Notes: generated by a model from the letters alone, not told the origin. Shown: positions 1 to 13,145, counted from the stretch's first letter. The stretch is DNA of 64,000 bases from Rhyzopertha dominica (GCA_025024175.1 QCXZ01000053.1:2604001-2668000); one strand, 5' to 3'. Translations and numbers: made by a program.

Positions 1-169
1 AAAAAAATCATATTTGGGCTGATGTTGGACCTCTTTTCTTCCCTAGGAGTCTAACCGGAGACATCCTCCTCGACTTGATAAAAAAAATATGTTGATCCAA
101 TATTGAACGAAATTATTTCAAAAGATGACCATTACATTATGAACAATTGGAGCTCTCCACATATTAATT

Positions 170-440
170 ATCCGTTGATCGATGGATGGTTCCATCGAAG
201 CGAACGCGAGGTCGCCCGATTTGACTCCATTGGACTTCTCCTTGTGGAGTCATTTAAGGATCTACGTTTACACCACCAAACCAGATTCTTTATAAGAGAA
301 CGTTGTACCGTACCATTAAAAAATCAAGTTATTCACGTTTTAAAATGTTCAAATTGGAGTGTCGATTATAACAAGTTATGCATTTGCGGCGGAAAATTAT
401 CAAATAAAAATGGGGAAAACTGAACCGCTTTAAAATATAT
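170..440 (+). pseudogene. mariner-type transposase C-terminal fragment
   Basis: One frame reads ARSPDLTPLDFSLW, the third catalytic Asp region (SPD) of mariner-family DDE transposases. A shift to another frame then gives IRERC...HVLKC...LCICGG, which fits the usual C-terminal end (a helix followed by C-I-x-x-GG). The first two catalytic Asp residues and the DNA-binding half are absent and at least one frameshift is present, so it is dead. No terminal repeats were recognised in the flanks. Confidence 0.7.
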
Positions 441-2094
441 TAGATATTTGTGTCCCGTAAAACAATTTTGATAATCGACCCAGTGAAAATTATTTATCTC
501 ACAACTTGTTTTTAACAACTCCTCAATTTGTATATATATTTTTTGCGGAATGTTCGTCCACCGGTTTTTTATCCGTAGCCATGGAAACGCGAACAAAAAC
601 CGCCAACACCCGTCACGTATGCGTGCTATTGACCAAGGTCAATATTCTAATTAGACACCGCGATTGCTTATTAATTTCACGGTATTGATTCTTTCGTGAG
701 TTTTAAATCTAAAAGTGACTTAAGTACTTGCGGGATGAAACGGTTTTGTTCGTTGCCTAAACAAATGGATTTTGGTAATATGCAATAAGTTTGGATAATT
801 AGCTAGTTCGAATTACGTTTCCGCGTTATCACTTTGCCGCATATATTATGTAGGTTACTAATTTTCTACTAATCAGTTTTTGTATGCCATAATACCAGTA
901 AGGCAATCAAAAATGAGCATTTAGAGTAATAGAAGCTTACGTACTATGTTAAACGTCTGAAATCTTGTATTATCTAAAAATGACCAAAATGTTTATAGGA
1001 CATATTAAAAGAAAACCTTAAATTTTAAATAAATTTCTTTATTCATCTTGATGAATATGTAAAATATGTTTGTGGTTTGAACGCTAAGAATAATCACTTA
1101 ATTTAAATTTATTATACCTAATCGGTTTTACTAATCCCTTCTTTTTTTTGTCAATCAATAGAATTCGCGAATATATCGACAATAATATTATTTATGAAGC
1201 TTCAAAAAATTACTAATAATTTCGTTAATGAACTCTCGTTTTCACAGTTTTGGACATTCTGATTAAAAAGTTACTTAATTCATATCATGTCAGTTTTTAA
1301 ACCGGGCTGTTTCCCTTTAAATACGTTGAATTTCATAGTACAAATATTTATTAAATAGGCCGAGTTTGCGATCAAAATCGGAATTCTTTTTATAGGCAAC
1401 TGCTTAATAAATTAAACATATCGCGAGTACTTTCATTACTACTTTCGCAAAACTGCGTACAAATTTTGACAGCCTTCTTCAGCTGTCAAAACTTGAACAT
1501 AAATTGAATATAATTTATCGTACTTTCTAACAACGCTTAAGAAAAATTTTGGAATAAGTCTCCGTATTAACATACCGGTTACTTTTAAGCCAAAACTTGA
1601 ACACCTTCACTTTTTATTCTCAGCACATTAAACTTGAAACTATGAACCTTAGAAATTTATCATATCCAATTTATTGGAACAATCCATGATTGATGTTGCG
1701 TATTTCTGTAAATACAACATTATATTCTTCGGTATTTTTCTTTACAAACAGTACTTCATTGAAGGAAAATTGTTTGCAGTCTGATATTTATTGATTTGTG
1801 AAAATGGTAATCTGATGTAGGCAAGCAATAATTTCAACTAAACTGAACTTTTTGAAGAAATTTAATCGTATCCTATGACTCGAGGGTTTTCAATTTTGCG
1901 ATCGTTCTGCTTTTTAAATATTTTATTTGACATCGTATCCACTTTTCTTTCTCATATTATTAACCCTTTTTTATATTTCCAAACACTATTATTAATGTTA
2001 TTCGAAAAAGAAAATTGAAAAATTACGGTTTGTCATCTCATATAGATATGTTTCGCGCTTGGTTCATGATCCGTTAATTTCCACTATATGACTT
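441..2094. other. AT-rich intergenic DNA, nothing recognised
   Basis: Stop codons are frequent in all frames and there is no clear repeat or family motif. The only open frames are short and have no coding character. Confidence 0.5.
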
Positions 2095-2295
2095 TCCTAA
2101 TGCAGTGTGTTGGGCAACCATGCGCACACCTCGTTTCCAAATTTAAAAATATCTCCCGAACGGGAGCGTCTGGCGCGTCGGGACGCTGGGGATAGAGAGA
2201 AGTTGATTTCTGAACTAACCGAATCGATCATACGTGGCCGTGTGTGCTAGACTCGGCCTCTGTTGGCTAGATGGCGGACGACTCAATTTTTAATT
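2095..2295. promoter_or_regulatory. GC-richer island without ORF
   Basis: A sharply GC-richer block lies in AT-rich flanks. It contains the hairpin CTCCCGAACGGGAG and a GATGGCGG motif resembling a Pho/YY1-type site. It does not code for protein and no transposon match is evident. A regulatory role is inference from composition only. Confidence 0.25.
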
Positions 2296-2522
2296 TTTAT
2301 TTATTTCTGCTTCGAGTATTTAGCAACTTTGCAATTCGATTGACCATACTGATTTTTGTTGGTCTGGAGTTAACACGAAATTCAATGCGATAACACTAGA
2401 ATTCTTCGTTGCTAGCGGTTTTTCTGCCGTGGTGTTGTTTTTTTTTAATATGTATACAACAAATGCACTCAACATGTACAAAAGTATATTTAAGGCATCA
2501 AAGATAACTTGTGTCAACCTTA

Positions 2523-3941
2523 TACAGGATGTTTCATGAATCATAATGACCCTGACGAAATTAAAAGTGCAATCCAAAATACATTTGCAGAGGTAACATT
2601 GATAATTGTTCACCTTCTTAAAAAATATAATACATAGAGAGCTGTATAAATTCGTAAATTTTGACATCAACTTCAATCATTTGCTTTAAGTAAATTCGGT
2701 ATTGTAAAACAAATTTTATTTTTGTAAAATGTTTATTGAATAAAATTAATGTAATAATTGCTCAGAATGTCGCCCCCGCTGTTTTCACAAGCTTGAATTC
2801 GTGCCTAAAACGATCTTTTAACATGCATTAACATTTCTGGATTGATTTTATTTTCTAAATGTTCTACACCTTCAATTGGTGTTTGGTATACTTGCTCTTT
2901 TACCATACACCGCAGAGAAAAATCCAAAGGAGTAAGGTCCGGGCATCTCGGTGGGCAAGGATTAATTGAACCTCTTCCTATCCATCGGTTAGGCAAAACC
3001 AAATCAAGATGATTTCGCACTATTCTATGATAATGCGCAGGTGTCCCATCTTGTTGGATCCATAGATCTTGTCTTGTAAATTTACATTTTGGAGAAGTAC
3101 CGGTAAAATGTTTCTTAAAAAATTTAGATAAGCATTGCCGTTTAAACTATCGCGAAAAAAATAAGGGACAACAATTTGATTCCTCAATATTCCGCACCAT
3201 ACATTCGTCGAGTAGATAGTTTGCAAATGTCCTCGAATCCAACGTGGATTTTTTTGCGCATAATAATGCATGCTATGTTTGTTAATTCCACCATAATTAG
3301 AAAATCTTGCTTCATCTGAGAAGCAAATGTTTTCATAAAATCTCACATTAAAATTTGGTGTTCCTGAAAAAAGTTACAAAAAGCCGATCTTTTAGTATAA
3401 TATGTCTCCTTTAAGGTCTGAATTAATTGCAAGTGATACGGATGAAATTGATTGCCTTTAATTATTCGGTGTACTGAAGACAGACTAATACCGGTTGCTC
3501 TTGGGACTACCCTTTGACTAATATGAGGATTTTCGTCAATCATTTCCAATACTCTAATTTCATTGCCAGGGTCTGTTGCTGTTCTTTCTCTTGACTTTTT
3601 CAGTGGTGGCCAGTTTGTCCTTAAAGTTAATTCAAGTCTCTTGTAAATTGGATCGGCAGGAGCTCTTCTATTTGGAAAACGTTGTCTGTATAAACGGGCA
3701 GCAGCGGAAGCATTTTTCACGCATTCAGCATAAATCAAAATCATATCTGTTTTATCATCATTTGAATACATTTTGACTTTTAATAAATACAGTGACAGGA
3801 ACCATAACGCATATCCGTCATGGATTCTCAATTTATTTTTAAAATATTACCATCATGTAAACCACATTGGCTATGAGAATCTATTTTGGGGTTGCATTTT
3901 TAATTTCGTCAGGGTCATTATCATTCGTGAAACATCCTGTA
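2523..3941 (-). mobile_element. mariner-like DNA transposon with intact termini, dead transposase
   Basis: The 1.42-kb element is bounded by about 59-bp terminal inverted repeats (2523-2581 and 3882-3941) starting TACAGGATGTTTC, and is flanked by TA on both sides (2521-2522 and 3942-3943), the target duplication expected for Tc1/mariner elements. The transposase lies on the minus strand. Two other copies of the family are in the window (27302-28636 and the 3' fragment 52731-53039). Confidence 0.85.
2805..3831 (-). pseudogene. broken transposase of the DUF4817 + DDE type
   Basis: The N-terminal helix-turn-helix region starts near 3785 (MYSNDDKTDMILIYAECVKN) and contains the motif NPHISQRVVPRATGIS, typical of the DUF4817 domain. 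The DDE core follows in other frames: FSDEARFSNYGGINKH (first Asp), then RWIGRGS and PDLTPLDFS near the C terminus. The reading frame is broken into at least three pieces, and the second catalytic Asp region is poorly preserved. It lies fully inside the terminal repeats of the element. Confidence 0.85.
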
Positions 3942-3943
3942 TA

Positions 3944-4789
3944 GTAAGATTTTGAACTATATCTTTAATGCACCAAAATTTAGTTCAACATAGGATATTA
4001 TTTTTTTGAATATTTTTGTTTAACTCTTTTCTATGTCATTTTTTCCTGATTAGCTCATCACACATGGAGACATATGTTATATACCAACCAAAAGCCCTGA
4101 AATTTCTGGTTCTCAATTAAACTAAACTATCATTTTGTGTGTGTTTTGTTATATTTTACGAGTCATATTTACTTAAGCAAGTCGCTGACTGGTTTTGCGC
4201 CAAAGAAGTGCTTTTTATAGAAGATACCTACCTTTATTCTTGCTCAAAATCTTTTTGTATACTGAACGACACCTCCTTTTGGTAATACCTTCTGGAAACA
4301 ATTGAGGTTTACAGAGAAATAAACGTTAACTTCATAATACATTTATGGTATGCTGTCTGTACCACAACTAACTACAGACGCATCTGTTTCGCTTTTATTA
4401 AAACTGCTCAGAACAGTAGTGCATTGCCATTTACTTTTTCACTTAAATATTAACTTTATTGTTAGAGTACATTTGACGTATATGATTCAAAGACTAAAGA
4501 AACGAGATAATAGAAGACACAATCTTTCTAGCAACTAAAGCTTATGAATTACCTGATCATTTTTAATCGATCAACATTATTAATTACTTATATGAAAACG
4601 ACGACAAGGACGCCTTAAAATAATCATAAATAATCATTTTAGAAATAAAACAACCAGTTCAAACTCTGTAGTTTTTTAAAACGTTACGATATCCCCTATA
4701 AGAAGGTCCAAAGAGAGCCATGTGAGTAATCTCATTTAAAAAAAAATTGAAGATCACAATTTTCCTGAAAGAAGAGAAACTGCACAGAT
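3944..4789. other. AT-rich intergenic DNA, nothing recognised
   Basis: No motif, repeat or long frame can be supported here. Confidence 0.5.
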
Positions 4790-5010
4790 TTAATAAACGT
4801 TCGCATACGCCACCGACCACAAGCCAGCGACATCACGGCCGGCAAAACCGGCGAGCCTGCTTCGGTAGCCGATATATCAACGTTTCGAATCGCAATTCAT
4901 ATTCCCCTAGGTGTCAGGTCTACCGCTCTGGCCGCTTCTCATTAAAACACTGTCCAGGTCGCGATTAGTTTCGCAGACTACAAATTGCGTTATCCGTCTT
5001 TGCCACCCCA
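4790..5010. promoter_or_regulatory. GC-richer island without ORF
   Basis: This is a local GC-rich block with the inverted motif GCCGGCAAAACCGGC. It has no coding or transposon signature. A regulatory function is inferred only from its contrast with the flanks. Confidence 0.2.
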
Positions 5011-6729
5011 CAGCTTTATCATTTATTTGCAGTTCCTTGCACCAACGGGGTTGAAATCTACAGCTGTAAATGGTATTATTTTACATGATGGTGGAGTGTA
5101 CGCTTTTGAACCAGCTGTAAGGGAATGTTAATATTTTTTTGGTTTCTTGGAACAATTAGTAAAAAAAACCTTGTGATTTGATATTGCAAGAGTTATTGGC
5201 TGTTCTAATAAATAATATTCCATAAATGCACTTAGAGAATCCTAGTTAGTACAGATCTGAACGATTATCAATCTGGAGTTGATGAACCATATAACTCAAA
5301 TCATTTTCTTGTCTGTTTTCTAGTTAACCGTAAATGTTTGAGTACAAATCAAGGTACTGGTTGTGGAAGATACTTGAAGGTTGTTAATTTAGATGTGTAA
5401 AAAAGGTGAATCCCTTAGGGTTAACTTGTGCGATAAAAAAATTATAAACTGAAAAATAGAGCGTTCAATACATACAAAATGAAATGATAAAGTGTTATAA
5501 CTCTATTATTAAGAAAGATAACTTTGAGACCTGGCTTGAGTTTGGAGTCGTCGAAATTTTGTGCATGGAGGTTCTTAAAAAAAGATTTGCATTGTTTCCA
5601 GCATATCTTTCGTTGTTGTTCCGACAACTATTAGTTTTGACCAATCAAAAACATGTTAAATGTAAATACAAACCCGTTAAGGCTGCAAGCAACGGCAACA
5701 ACGCTCCAAGTTAAGCATCTAACGAAGTCTCAGGTGGCCATGCGGCTAACCCAACTCGTATAATTGCGTCCGCATCCGGGACAGGGATGTAAAAATGTAT
5801 AATTATTATTTAAACCCATTTGTTTATACGGGTCGTCAGGCACGGCTGTAGTTTTTACCGCTTCAAAGCGACCACATCAAATGCCCAGTTAAAAAGCTTA
5901 GACTTGAGTGAAGGCAAGGGCAAATCGGTTTTTAAACAGTTCGCAGAAGTTGGCCTCGCAAGGACCGCAAGCCTTTGAATTTTTATTTACTTATGACGCT
6001 GGAGTTGTACAGTTTTTCTTGAAATAGGTTCTATTTACAATAATATAAACTCTTTCGTCATAAAACTACTGCCTCTGAAACTTTTAGATGTCTTATTCTT
6101 TTCTTCGTGCAAGAAAAAATTATCTGATAGGCTGACAAATTTTAGCCTGATAAAAGNTCTTTGACACTCGCACAATGGAAAGGGACTGCTACTATCAATA
6201 TTTAAAATTTTATAACTACTTGTCACCCATTTATAGTAACTTACTGCCCTCATCTGTTTGCCTGGATGATTAGGGTTAAACTTATATTACAGTAAAGGCT
6301 GCACGAAAGATATATTTAAATAAATTAATGTTCTGGGCTAATAGAATTTTGCTTTATTTTCATGTATGTAGGACGGTTAGGACGAATATTAAACACTAAC
6401 TCTATATGTCACAGGTATTAAATAAAAAAGTATAAAAATATAAAAAATAAGCGCCCTTTTGTCGATGCAAAAGATATTCTTCTTCTGGACTACCTTTTAT
6501 AATTATTATATTATTAATTGTCTACCTACTTATTCATATTTAGTAATTTGGCAACCTATTGTTATACTGGTTCCAGAGAAATTTAGTTATATGACACTTG
6601 TAAAGTTCCATTCCCCAATTATTGCTCTCTTGCTTACGATGAACCCTTAGCTGTAAAGAGTCCACTAGCATCTATCAGCACCGTCTTAAGAAAAACAAAG
6701 AAAGAGAGTTATTCGTATTTATTTATTTA
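5011..6729. other. intergenic DNA, nothing firm
   Basis: Mostly AT-rich, with an unresolved base at 6157. The stretch 5640-5990 is somewhat GC-richer. A short AAGTTAAGCATC motif at about 5709 recalls 5S rRNA but the flanks do not match. No gene is supported. Confidence 0.45.
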
Positions 6730-7780
6730 TGTATTTATTTATTTTAAGCACTGTTATCTTCGTCAGTTTCTTCTTCATCGCTGTCTTCCGTTATAACGAA
6801 ATTAGGAATGTCTGCGGGTACATAAAAATCTTCTACTTCCTGAGCGTGTTCTACACAGTTTTCCCATAAAGGTTGGTCGATTTTTTCCACTTTTGCTCGT
6901 CCCAAGTCTATAACAATAGAACTGAGATTTTATTCTTTCTTCTTACGCCTCTTTTAGATTACCCCAAATTAATTACATCGAATTGAACAGACAGTAATAA
7001 GGCGGAAGCCTTAACTGCGTCCGCTACTTTTGACGATTTCATCAACCCGATGAGTTATTGAATGATTCAGTTCTTTAATAATTGTTTTTTGTCGCTTTTA
7101 TCGGTATTTAAATATTGTTATTGCTCAGGTATGAAATAAATTCTTCTTTTTTAAGCGCAGTAGGTTTTTTGTTTAACTGTTGGGAATAGTATTTTGCATT
7201 ATCCGTGACAATTAGTGAATTTGCAGGTAAACATGGAAGCATTTGCCTGGTGAACAAAGTCTCAAACAATGACGCGTTCATGTCCTGGTGATAATCCGTT
7301 GAACAGTGGGAAATATTTTGCCTATATAAAAAGGGCATTTTCTGCCCAGTCAATCAACCCCCAGCATGCAGAATTGTAGTTTGTTTACCTCGTTAAGATG
7401 GTGTGATTAAACAGCAATTGGCAGTGCTATCCATTAAACCTTTTTCAACGACATCGTGGGTATCGTACCACGTTTCATCTAAGTACTATCTAATTTGTAT
7501 CACATATTCCATCCTATGTTTTTTGGGTTGGGTTGTGTCCACAATTGTCAACCTTGTGTCAAGTGTTTTATAAGAAAACCCAATTATTCATCGCCATAAA
7601 GAATGTCAAATCTTAATTCATACCCAAATTTTCATAGATTTTAGCAAAACTCCCCCTTCTCTTCACACGTTTTGCTTTCCACAGTGCCTCTTTGTAAAAT
7701 AGTTTGTACTGAAGAATAGGGCAACTGTAACAGGTCACTTACATTTTTAGTCGGTCAAGGGCATCCTCTTCTCAAAAGTT
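6730..7780 (-). pseudogene. Tc1/IS630-type transposase remnant
   Basis: Read on the minus strand, the order fits an IS630/Tc1-like transposase. A helix-turn-helix stretch (VSDLLQLPYSSVQTILQRG) lies near 7740. LDETWYDTHDVVEKG, the first catalytic Asp region, lies near 7470. DYHQDMNASLFE and LPANSLIVTDNAKYYS, the second Asp region, lie at 7210-7300. An acidic C-terminal tail ends near 6745. Stops and frameshifts separate these blocks, so no active enzyme is possible. Terminal repeats were not identified. Confidence 0.75.
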
Positions 7781-7794
7781 TATCGTACTAAATA

Positions 7795-7970
7795 ACGCTA
7801 TTCTTGTGTCCTTTGATGTGTCTAATCTTTTCACTTCTGTCCCCCTAACTGAACTTGTAACAATCCTCAAAAATAAAATGGAGAACTGCCACCTGTCAAA
7901 CACAGAAGAAACTGAACTACTGAATATTGTGGAAATTTGCATAGATCAAAGTTATTTTACAATACAATAA
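7795..7970 (+). pseudogene. Penelope-like reverse transcriptase scrap
   Basis: One frame reads ILVSFDVSNLFTSVPLTE, matching the catalytic motif A of Penelope-like reverse transcriptases (VSFDVVSLFTxVP). The similarity continues through a helical stretch to about 7970 and then stops. Nothing of the remaining RT or the endonuclease is adjacent. Confidence 0.7.
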
Positions 7971-8039
7971 TTATGGCTCTTTGTTAAGATGTCTGTTTTA
8001 GTCAGTGAAACATTTTTACACCAAACGAAATCACACTCT

Positions 8040-8510
8040 CGCATTTACCTTCCGCCCCAAATTATAAATCTCCTACATCACAGGCGCTGGTCGCACGCGC
8101 TGACAAAAAAAGCAAAAGTGCAGTTGCACATGTGAATTTTTGCACCCCCTGCCCCAGGATCGATTCATTTTGGCCGCGCTGTTTTCGCATAATCGACGAT
8201 GCAGCCGGCCGCGGCCGAGCTTTGGCGTCCGCTCGGAAAAAGTCCTGCGACCAGGATAACAAATGAACAGCTCCTCGACAGCCGTCACTCTTGCAGACCA
8301 TTACCTAACCGGAAGTTTCCTTTATGTGTGGGTGTTCGTGCTAACCTGCTCTTCCGGTTGGGCCCATGTGCGCGATAATTGCCGACGTATCACTCATGCT
8401 CACGATTTTTTCGACTAATTTTGTACGTGCACAATTATTATGCCATTAGGGCGGTTTAGTGGGGATCGCCGTTTCACTGGGGCGGCAATTGAATAACGAG
8501 GAAGTTTTCT
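8040..8510. promoter_or_regulatory. GC-rich island without convincing ORF
   Basis: Rich in CpG and GC relative to its flanks, with a TGCGCGATAATTGCCG segment and AATTA homeodomain-like cores. Open frames on both strands are overlapping and unlike any family. It is a candidate regulatory module, by inference. Confidence 0.3.
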
Positions 8511-8689
8511 ACGACATACTGCTATCCAACATACTTATCTACTAATAATACATAGATAGTATATACATATATTCTTATGAAAATCAGTAAGGCATTACTC
8601 AGTACTGTTAAATTCATGCGACTATGGTCGATTTTTACAAAAGCGTTAAAAGAAAAAGATAAGAAAGAATAGATACACACATGTATGTA

Positions 8690-9790
8690 CCTATTCTGGA
8701 TAGATTATTGAACAAAAACCGTAGAAAAACTCCAATCAGATCTCTCACCAGGCCATGCTGTACGGGGGCATCTATTGACCATATGTCCAATTGTTTGGAA
8801 GGGATCTCCACATTCACAAGAAGGGTTGATAGATGAATCCAAATTATTAAGAAAAAAGTTGCATTTCCCATGACTAGTGGGAAGACAATTCAGAGTGACC
8901 CAACACTTTCTCGGGAGGTCAGTTACTGCCACCTTTTCTGTAGCATCGTCTATAAGCTGTTGATTAAATATATCGTATTTCTTAAGTTGCCAAACAGAAC
9001 ACCATCCGTTTTCAATGGTGTAGAAAGTACGAAGGAAATCTTCTGTTCACAGAGGTTTTCTAGAAGTTAGGCGAGTTGTAGGTAGCTCTTGCAGATCCTC
9101 GGGGAATCAGAAACTCATTAGGAGCCGATTGATGTTTTTGCCAAGCTTTATATGTAGCAAACTGGCTGCGAATCTCCGGAAGAACAATGTTTGAAAGAAT
9201 TGGAAGCCAAGGTAATGGAGTTGACTTAATTGTACCAGTCACTTTGCAGTATTTAGTTGAGTGTCACTTTTTTGTGCGATGACTATGTTTCCAGACAGGA
9301 CAGCTGCTGTACTCAGAAGTACTATAAAGCAAGGCAATTGCAGAAGTACGGAGTACACTCGCGTTTGCACCCCAACTTTTACCACCAAGCTTATGCAGGA
9401 TGTTATTTCTAGTCTGTATTTTTTACAGATGTTTTCTAGATGTTTCTTGTCGGTTAGAGACGTATCTAGAGTTACACCAAGATATTTTGGCAAGAAGTTA
9501 TATTCGAGATAACTTGAAGTTGTCTGTCTTGTCTTTTGATTATTGTTGAGATAAAAACAAGTTACTTCTGTCTTCAGGGCACAAGCGCCATGCCTTGAAA
9601 TAGCTAGTCATAATCTCGATGTCTCTTGAAACGTTCTGTTCAAGTACAGTAGAATCTTACTTTTGCAAATGGCGTCTGGATACATAAATTTTCTTGATTG
9701 GTTGAAAAGAATATGCGACAGAACGGATCCTTGTAGAAGACCATTATTCTGTGCATTCAAATATTGTCTTCATTTGTATCCACGTGGCAT
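8690..9790 (-). pseudogene. jockey-like reverse transcriptase remnant
   Basis: On the minus strand the order is GLLQGSVLS (motif B, near 9735), then WRLCPEDRS..F.LSQQ near 9580, then PKYLGVTLDTSLTDKKHLENI (near 9490), then GTIKSTPLPWLP (near 9235), then a C-terminal piece with PRKCWVTLNCLPTSHGKC and a Cys-rich end CECGDPFQTIGHMVNRCP (8780-8920). This is the usual order for the end of a jockey-type ORF2, including the terminal zinc-knuckle-like region. Multiple frameshifts are present. The catalytic YADD block was not found. Confidence 0.8.
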
Positions 9791-10895
9791 TATGTAGCTT
9801 TTAGAATGAAAGTAAAGTTTGGTGTTAAATATTTGGGCATGCTTATGGCCATTACATAGGAATTTGTTTTATTGGGGCTGATTATTGTAGTCATTTATCA
9901 TAGACAGTATTAGAAAACCGTCAGTGCTGGCTAATCCTTCCAAATCTATAGGTATTTTTTAAACTACAATAATAAAAAAATTATGGCCACTAACAACATC
10001 GTTTAAATGAAGTGTCTATTCACTAAAATACCCAAACTTTGAAAAATTCTTATCATGAGTCCATGAATATAACAATTGTGTTTGTAATTTACATTACTCT
10101 TTTTTTGGCATAATAATTTTGTAGTTCTGTACAAATGACGAATTACTAATATTCCAGATACTTTTAACAGCGCTGGCAACTCGCAAGTTTCGTTTCACTC
10201 CGCATATGGCGAAAGGGTTGTAAATTCAGAAGACTGACCCATTTACACGTCCTGTTAATTGTAGCGGAGTTAAAAACTGGCCACATGGCAGGTATCTAAT
10301 CGTAGTCATAAAATTTAAAAGCGAGCGTTTGTAAGGGGGTCGTAAAAGGTATTTATTTAACTGTGAAGCAGGTGAAAATTTTTATTTACAAGATTTTTGT
10401 TTGATTTCAAGGATGTGTTTATTTCTTACGTGTAAACTAGCAGTCTTTGAAGCGAATGCTTGTCACAAACATTTATAGATCAGTCAATATTTACATGAAA
10501 CATTAAAACGATTGCAAGCGGTTTTTGCCTGTGTGTTTTGGACTTGTACTGGTAGCGTTCAACTCTGAGGACCCTAAGCTAACTCAGTAGCGATCGAAAA
10601 TGCATTTCTCAGCAATGATGCTGTTTCCGAAATTTTCATTCAAATTTCAGTCGTCAGTATTTACAGACTGCTTAAACGAGGATACTTTTTAGGTGCAAAA
10701 TTTGAACGTTACAGAAAGGAATTGGGAATACATGAGATAGAAACAATCAAAAGTCAGGCGGTCAACGAGTTATGTGTTGTGTGAGGCTCGACTGATCTAT
10801 TATCACAGGAACCTATCTAAACGACCAGTAGAAGCAAATTACTGAATTAGAGGTAGAAATTCTGAAACATGTCTTTGGAATTGCAGTTTTAAAAT
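9791..10895. other. intergenic DNA; weak GC-richer patch at 10161-10350
   Basis: No gene is recognised. The patch at 10161-10350 is GC-richer and contains TCATAAAA, a possible Caudal/AbdB-type site. The rest is AT-rich and featureless. Confidence 0.35.
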
Positions 10896-11330
10896 ACTTT
10901 GTGGCCATACGACGAATTACATGTAGACAGCTTCTGTTTCAAAACGTACTTTATGGAACTCACAAAAGCGTCCGCATACATTTATCCCGTCAATCGTGAC
11001 TTTTGGCAAAACTTTTGTCGAAAAACACCGCCGGATTCCACACAGCACCATATATCAGCCTCAAGGCGTCCCGCAACGCCAAACAAATCCACGGCTTTAA
11101 TCCCCCTGCTAATAATAGCTTCGGTTCACCGTTCGAAACAAAAATTTCGGCGAGATGGATGTCCGGGACGCGGCAGTGTTTGCTCTGCCCCGGAGAGGGC
11201 ATCTGACATTTGACATTGTTAAGGACAGGTAAGCCCGTTCATTACGAACGGTGGTCAATATTGACCTCGACGGGCGATGTGCCGTGTTCAACGGGTCCAA
11301 CACCTTTGCCCTCTGTCTCTCGTCTTGTGT
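10896..11330. promoter_or_regulatory. GC-rich island with a 14-bp palindrome
   Basis: Four overlapping open frames on both strands reflect base composition and not coding; none matches a family. At 11253-11266 is the perfect palindrome GGTCAATATTGACC, two GGTCA half-sites in inverted orientation with a 4-bp spacer. It is preceded by a second inverted pair, CGTTC...GAACG (11237-11250). A regulatory role is an inference. Confidence 0.3.
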
Positions 11331-12589
11331 GTTTAGCTGGTTTGGTGAGGCTGATGACGCTCTACCGCAGAAATGGTAATTGTTAATCAGGAAGGTTCAT
11401 TAGGTCGGTTGTTGCATTTGAGTACTGTTGTAATATAATGAAAATAATAAAGTTTGTTTCCAACAGGTTAGCACCCAATTACAGTTTAACGTAAAAAATA
11501 ATCTATGCTTAGGCTGAAACTTCTCATCTATGCCATTCATTATCGATCACTTGCCCAACAATAGAAGTGAGCGAGTCAAAGTGAATATCGCAAGAATTAT
11601 ACGATGAAAATAAGAACACATAAGATTGATTGGCGACCGAAGTGAAACAGCGAAATTCTAGAATTACGTATAAACTGAAGGAAGCTCGTTGGTTGAGCAT
11701 GGAACGTCGTCATTACTTTCATTCAGTAGTCTTATATCATGACATAGTTTTATACAAAATGCCTCAGTACCTATACAAAATTAATAACTTTTAGAATGGA
11801 CGTGCATCATGTCAACATCAGGAGGAAAATTATTATACCGTCCCTCAGCACTTTTTTCCAACGAAGCTTTTCTTAAAACATTGCCAAATTTTATAACAAT
11901 TTAGAAACGCGTTTCAAGTATATGTCCCCGATTAACATAAGGAAAAAGTTGCGTGAATTTTTGCTTGAAAGGGTGTAACCGGAGCGAACATGAGTACGCA
12001 TAGCTTTGTTTTTCTGGTGCTGCCGGTGACAGATCTGTTCCTCGTGGGATGTCGCATGGGTCCGCTGTATTTTTTTCATTTTTCTTTTGTGTTTTCTCCT
12101 CTCTTTCACTTCTTCGCTGTCTTATTTGCTGCATGATATTTCTTTCACCATTGTGTTGTCCCTTATGTCTTCTGTTGTTGCCCCTTTAATTTTTTACAGT
12201 CTGTATTTGTAAATTTAGCTTAACGTACATACACCTTCTGTGTTACGTTCCCCTTCGCTCAGCATTGTCACTTGTATAGTACACAAATGTTATTTTATTG
12301 CAATTCTTGTGGCTAGTGAGAATTAAATTATTATTATTATTATTATTTGAGTCAGAATCAATATATACTGAAGAAAGTAGCAAAGGCATTTACAATATCT
12401 TGTGGGTTGGATATCCCTAGCAGTCGTGGTGGAACCATATTCTTCGTATGTCTACTTCTTTATTATCGAGTTGTCGTTCAAAGTTACGAAATGCTTGGTG
12501 ACAGTAAAAGCATTTTTCTCTAAAAAGAACTGTTTCAAAACGCGTAAATTATAATTTTCTACGTTACATGCGTAGAAAATGTAGACGAA
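11331..12589. other. intergenic DNA with ATT-repeat tail near 12325
   Basis: No coding region can be supported. The stretch 12140-12350 ends in a run of ATT triplets, as many insect non-LTR retrotransposon 3' ends do, but no reverse transcriptase motif is adjacent. Confidence 0.35.
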
Positions 12590-13145
12590 ACGGGTGTACA
12601 GTAAGAAATAATGCCATCAATTATGGGGGCACGATCTCCAGGAGAATATTATTTGTTCAAGGTGCAACACTATCGAGAGATTGGCCAAACACAACGCCGG
12701 CAAATAAAATCGAAGCGAATTGAATATCATCCCCCGGACTGCCCCCGGATTTACACGTTGAGCCCCATTGTGTTGCCCGTAGTGCCGGGATTTTTGGTTT
12801 TTGGTGCCTTTTTGTTTTCGGTCGGGTGATCGTTATCGATGTTTTTAGTGGAATTGCATGTCTGCTTAATAATGAATGTGCATTAAAGCGCTGGATATTT
12901 GAAAGAATTGTAGTGTGTTTTTGTGTTATTTCGTCCGTATTTGTTTTACCGGCTGTTTAATATTCAGGGCACTTTTGTTCGCTTGTGCCCGACAACACGT
13001 CGATGTGCCGATGCATTTTTCACCCCCACAGCTGTCAATCCGGAGGTTTATAAATAGGGACCACCGATTATTGTTTAATGACGTTTCATTTGCCAAACCA
13101 GACGCAGGCGCTCCTCGAAACTCTAATTATATTTTCTCGGCTAGC
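12590..13145. promoter_or_regulatory. GC-richer island with TATA-like motif
   Basis: A long GC-rich, CpG-containing block. GTTTATAAATAGGGACC at about 13047 is a good TATA-box match, but no downstream gene on the + strand is seen. Open frames here are short and unmatched. It could be a regulatory module or a promoter for a non-coding transcript. Confidence 0.25.

Noticed and set aside
5690..5790. Possible 5S rRNA-derived sequence
   Set aside because: Only a short AAGTTAAGCATC-type match; the flanks do not follow the 5S sequence.
8062..8301. Overlapping minus-strand frames of 71-79 codons
   Set aside because: Composition effect in a GC-rich island; no domain, no splice or promoter support.
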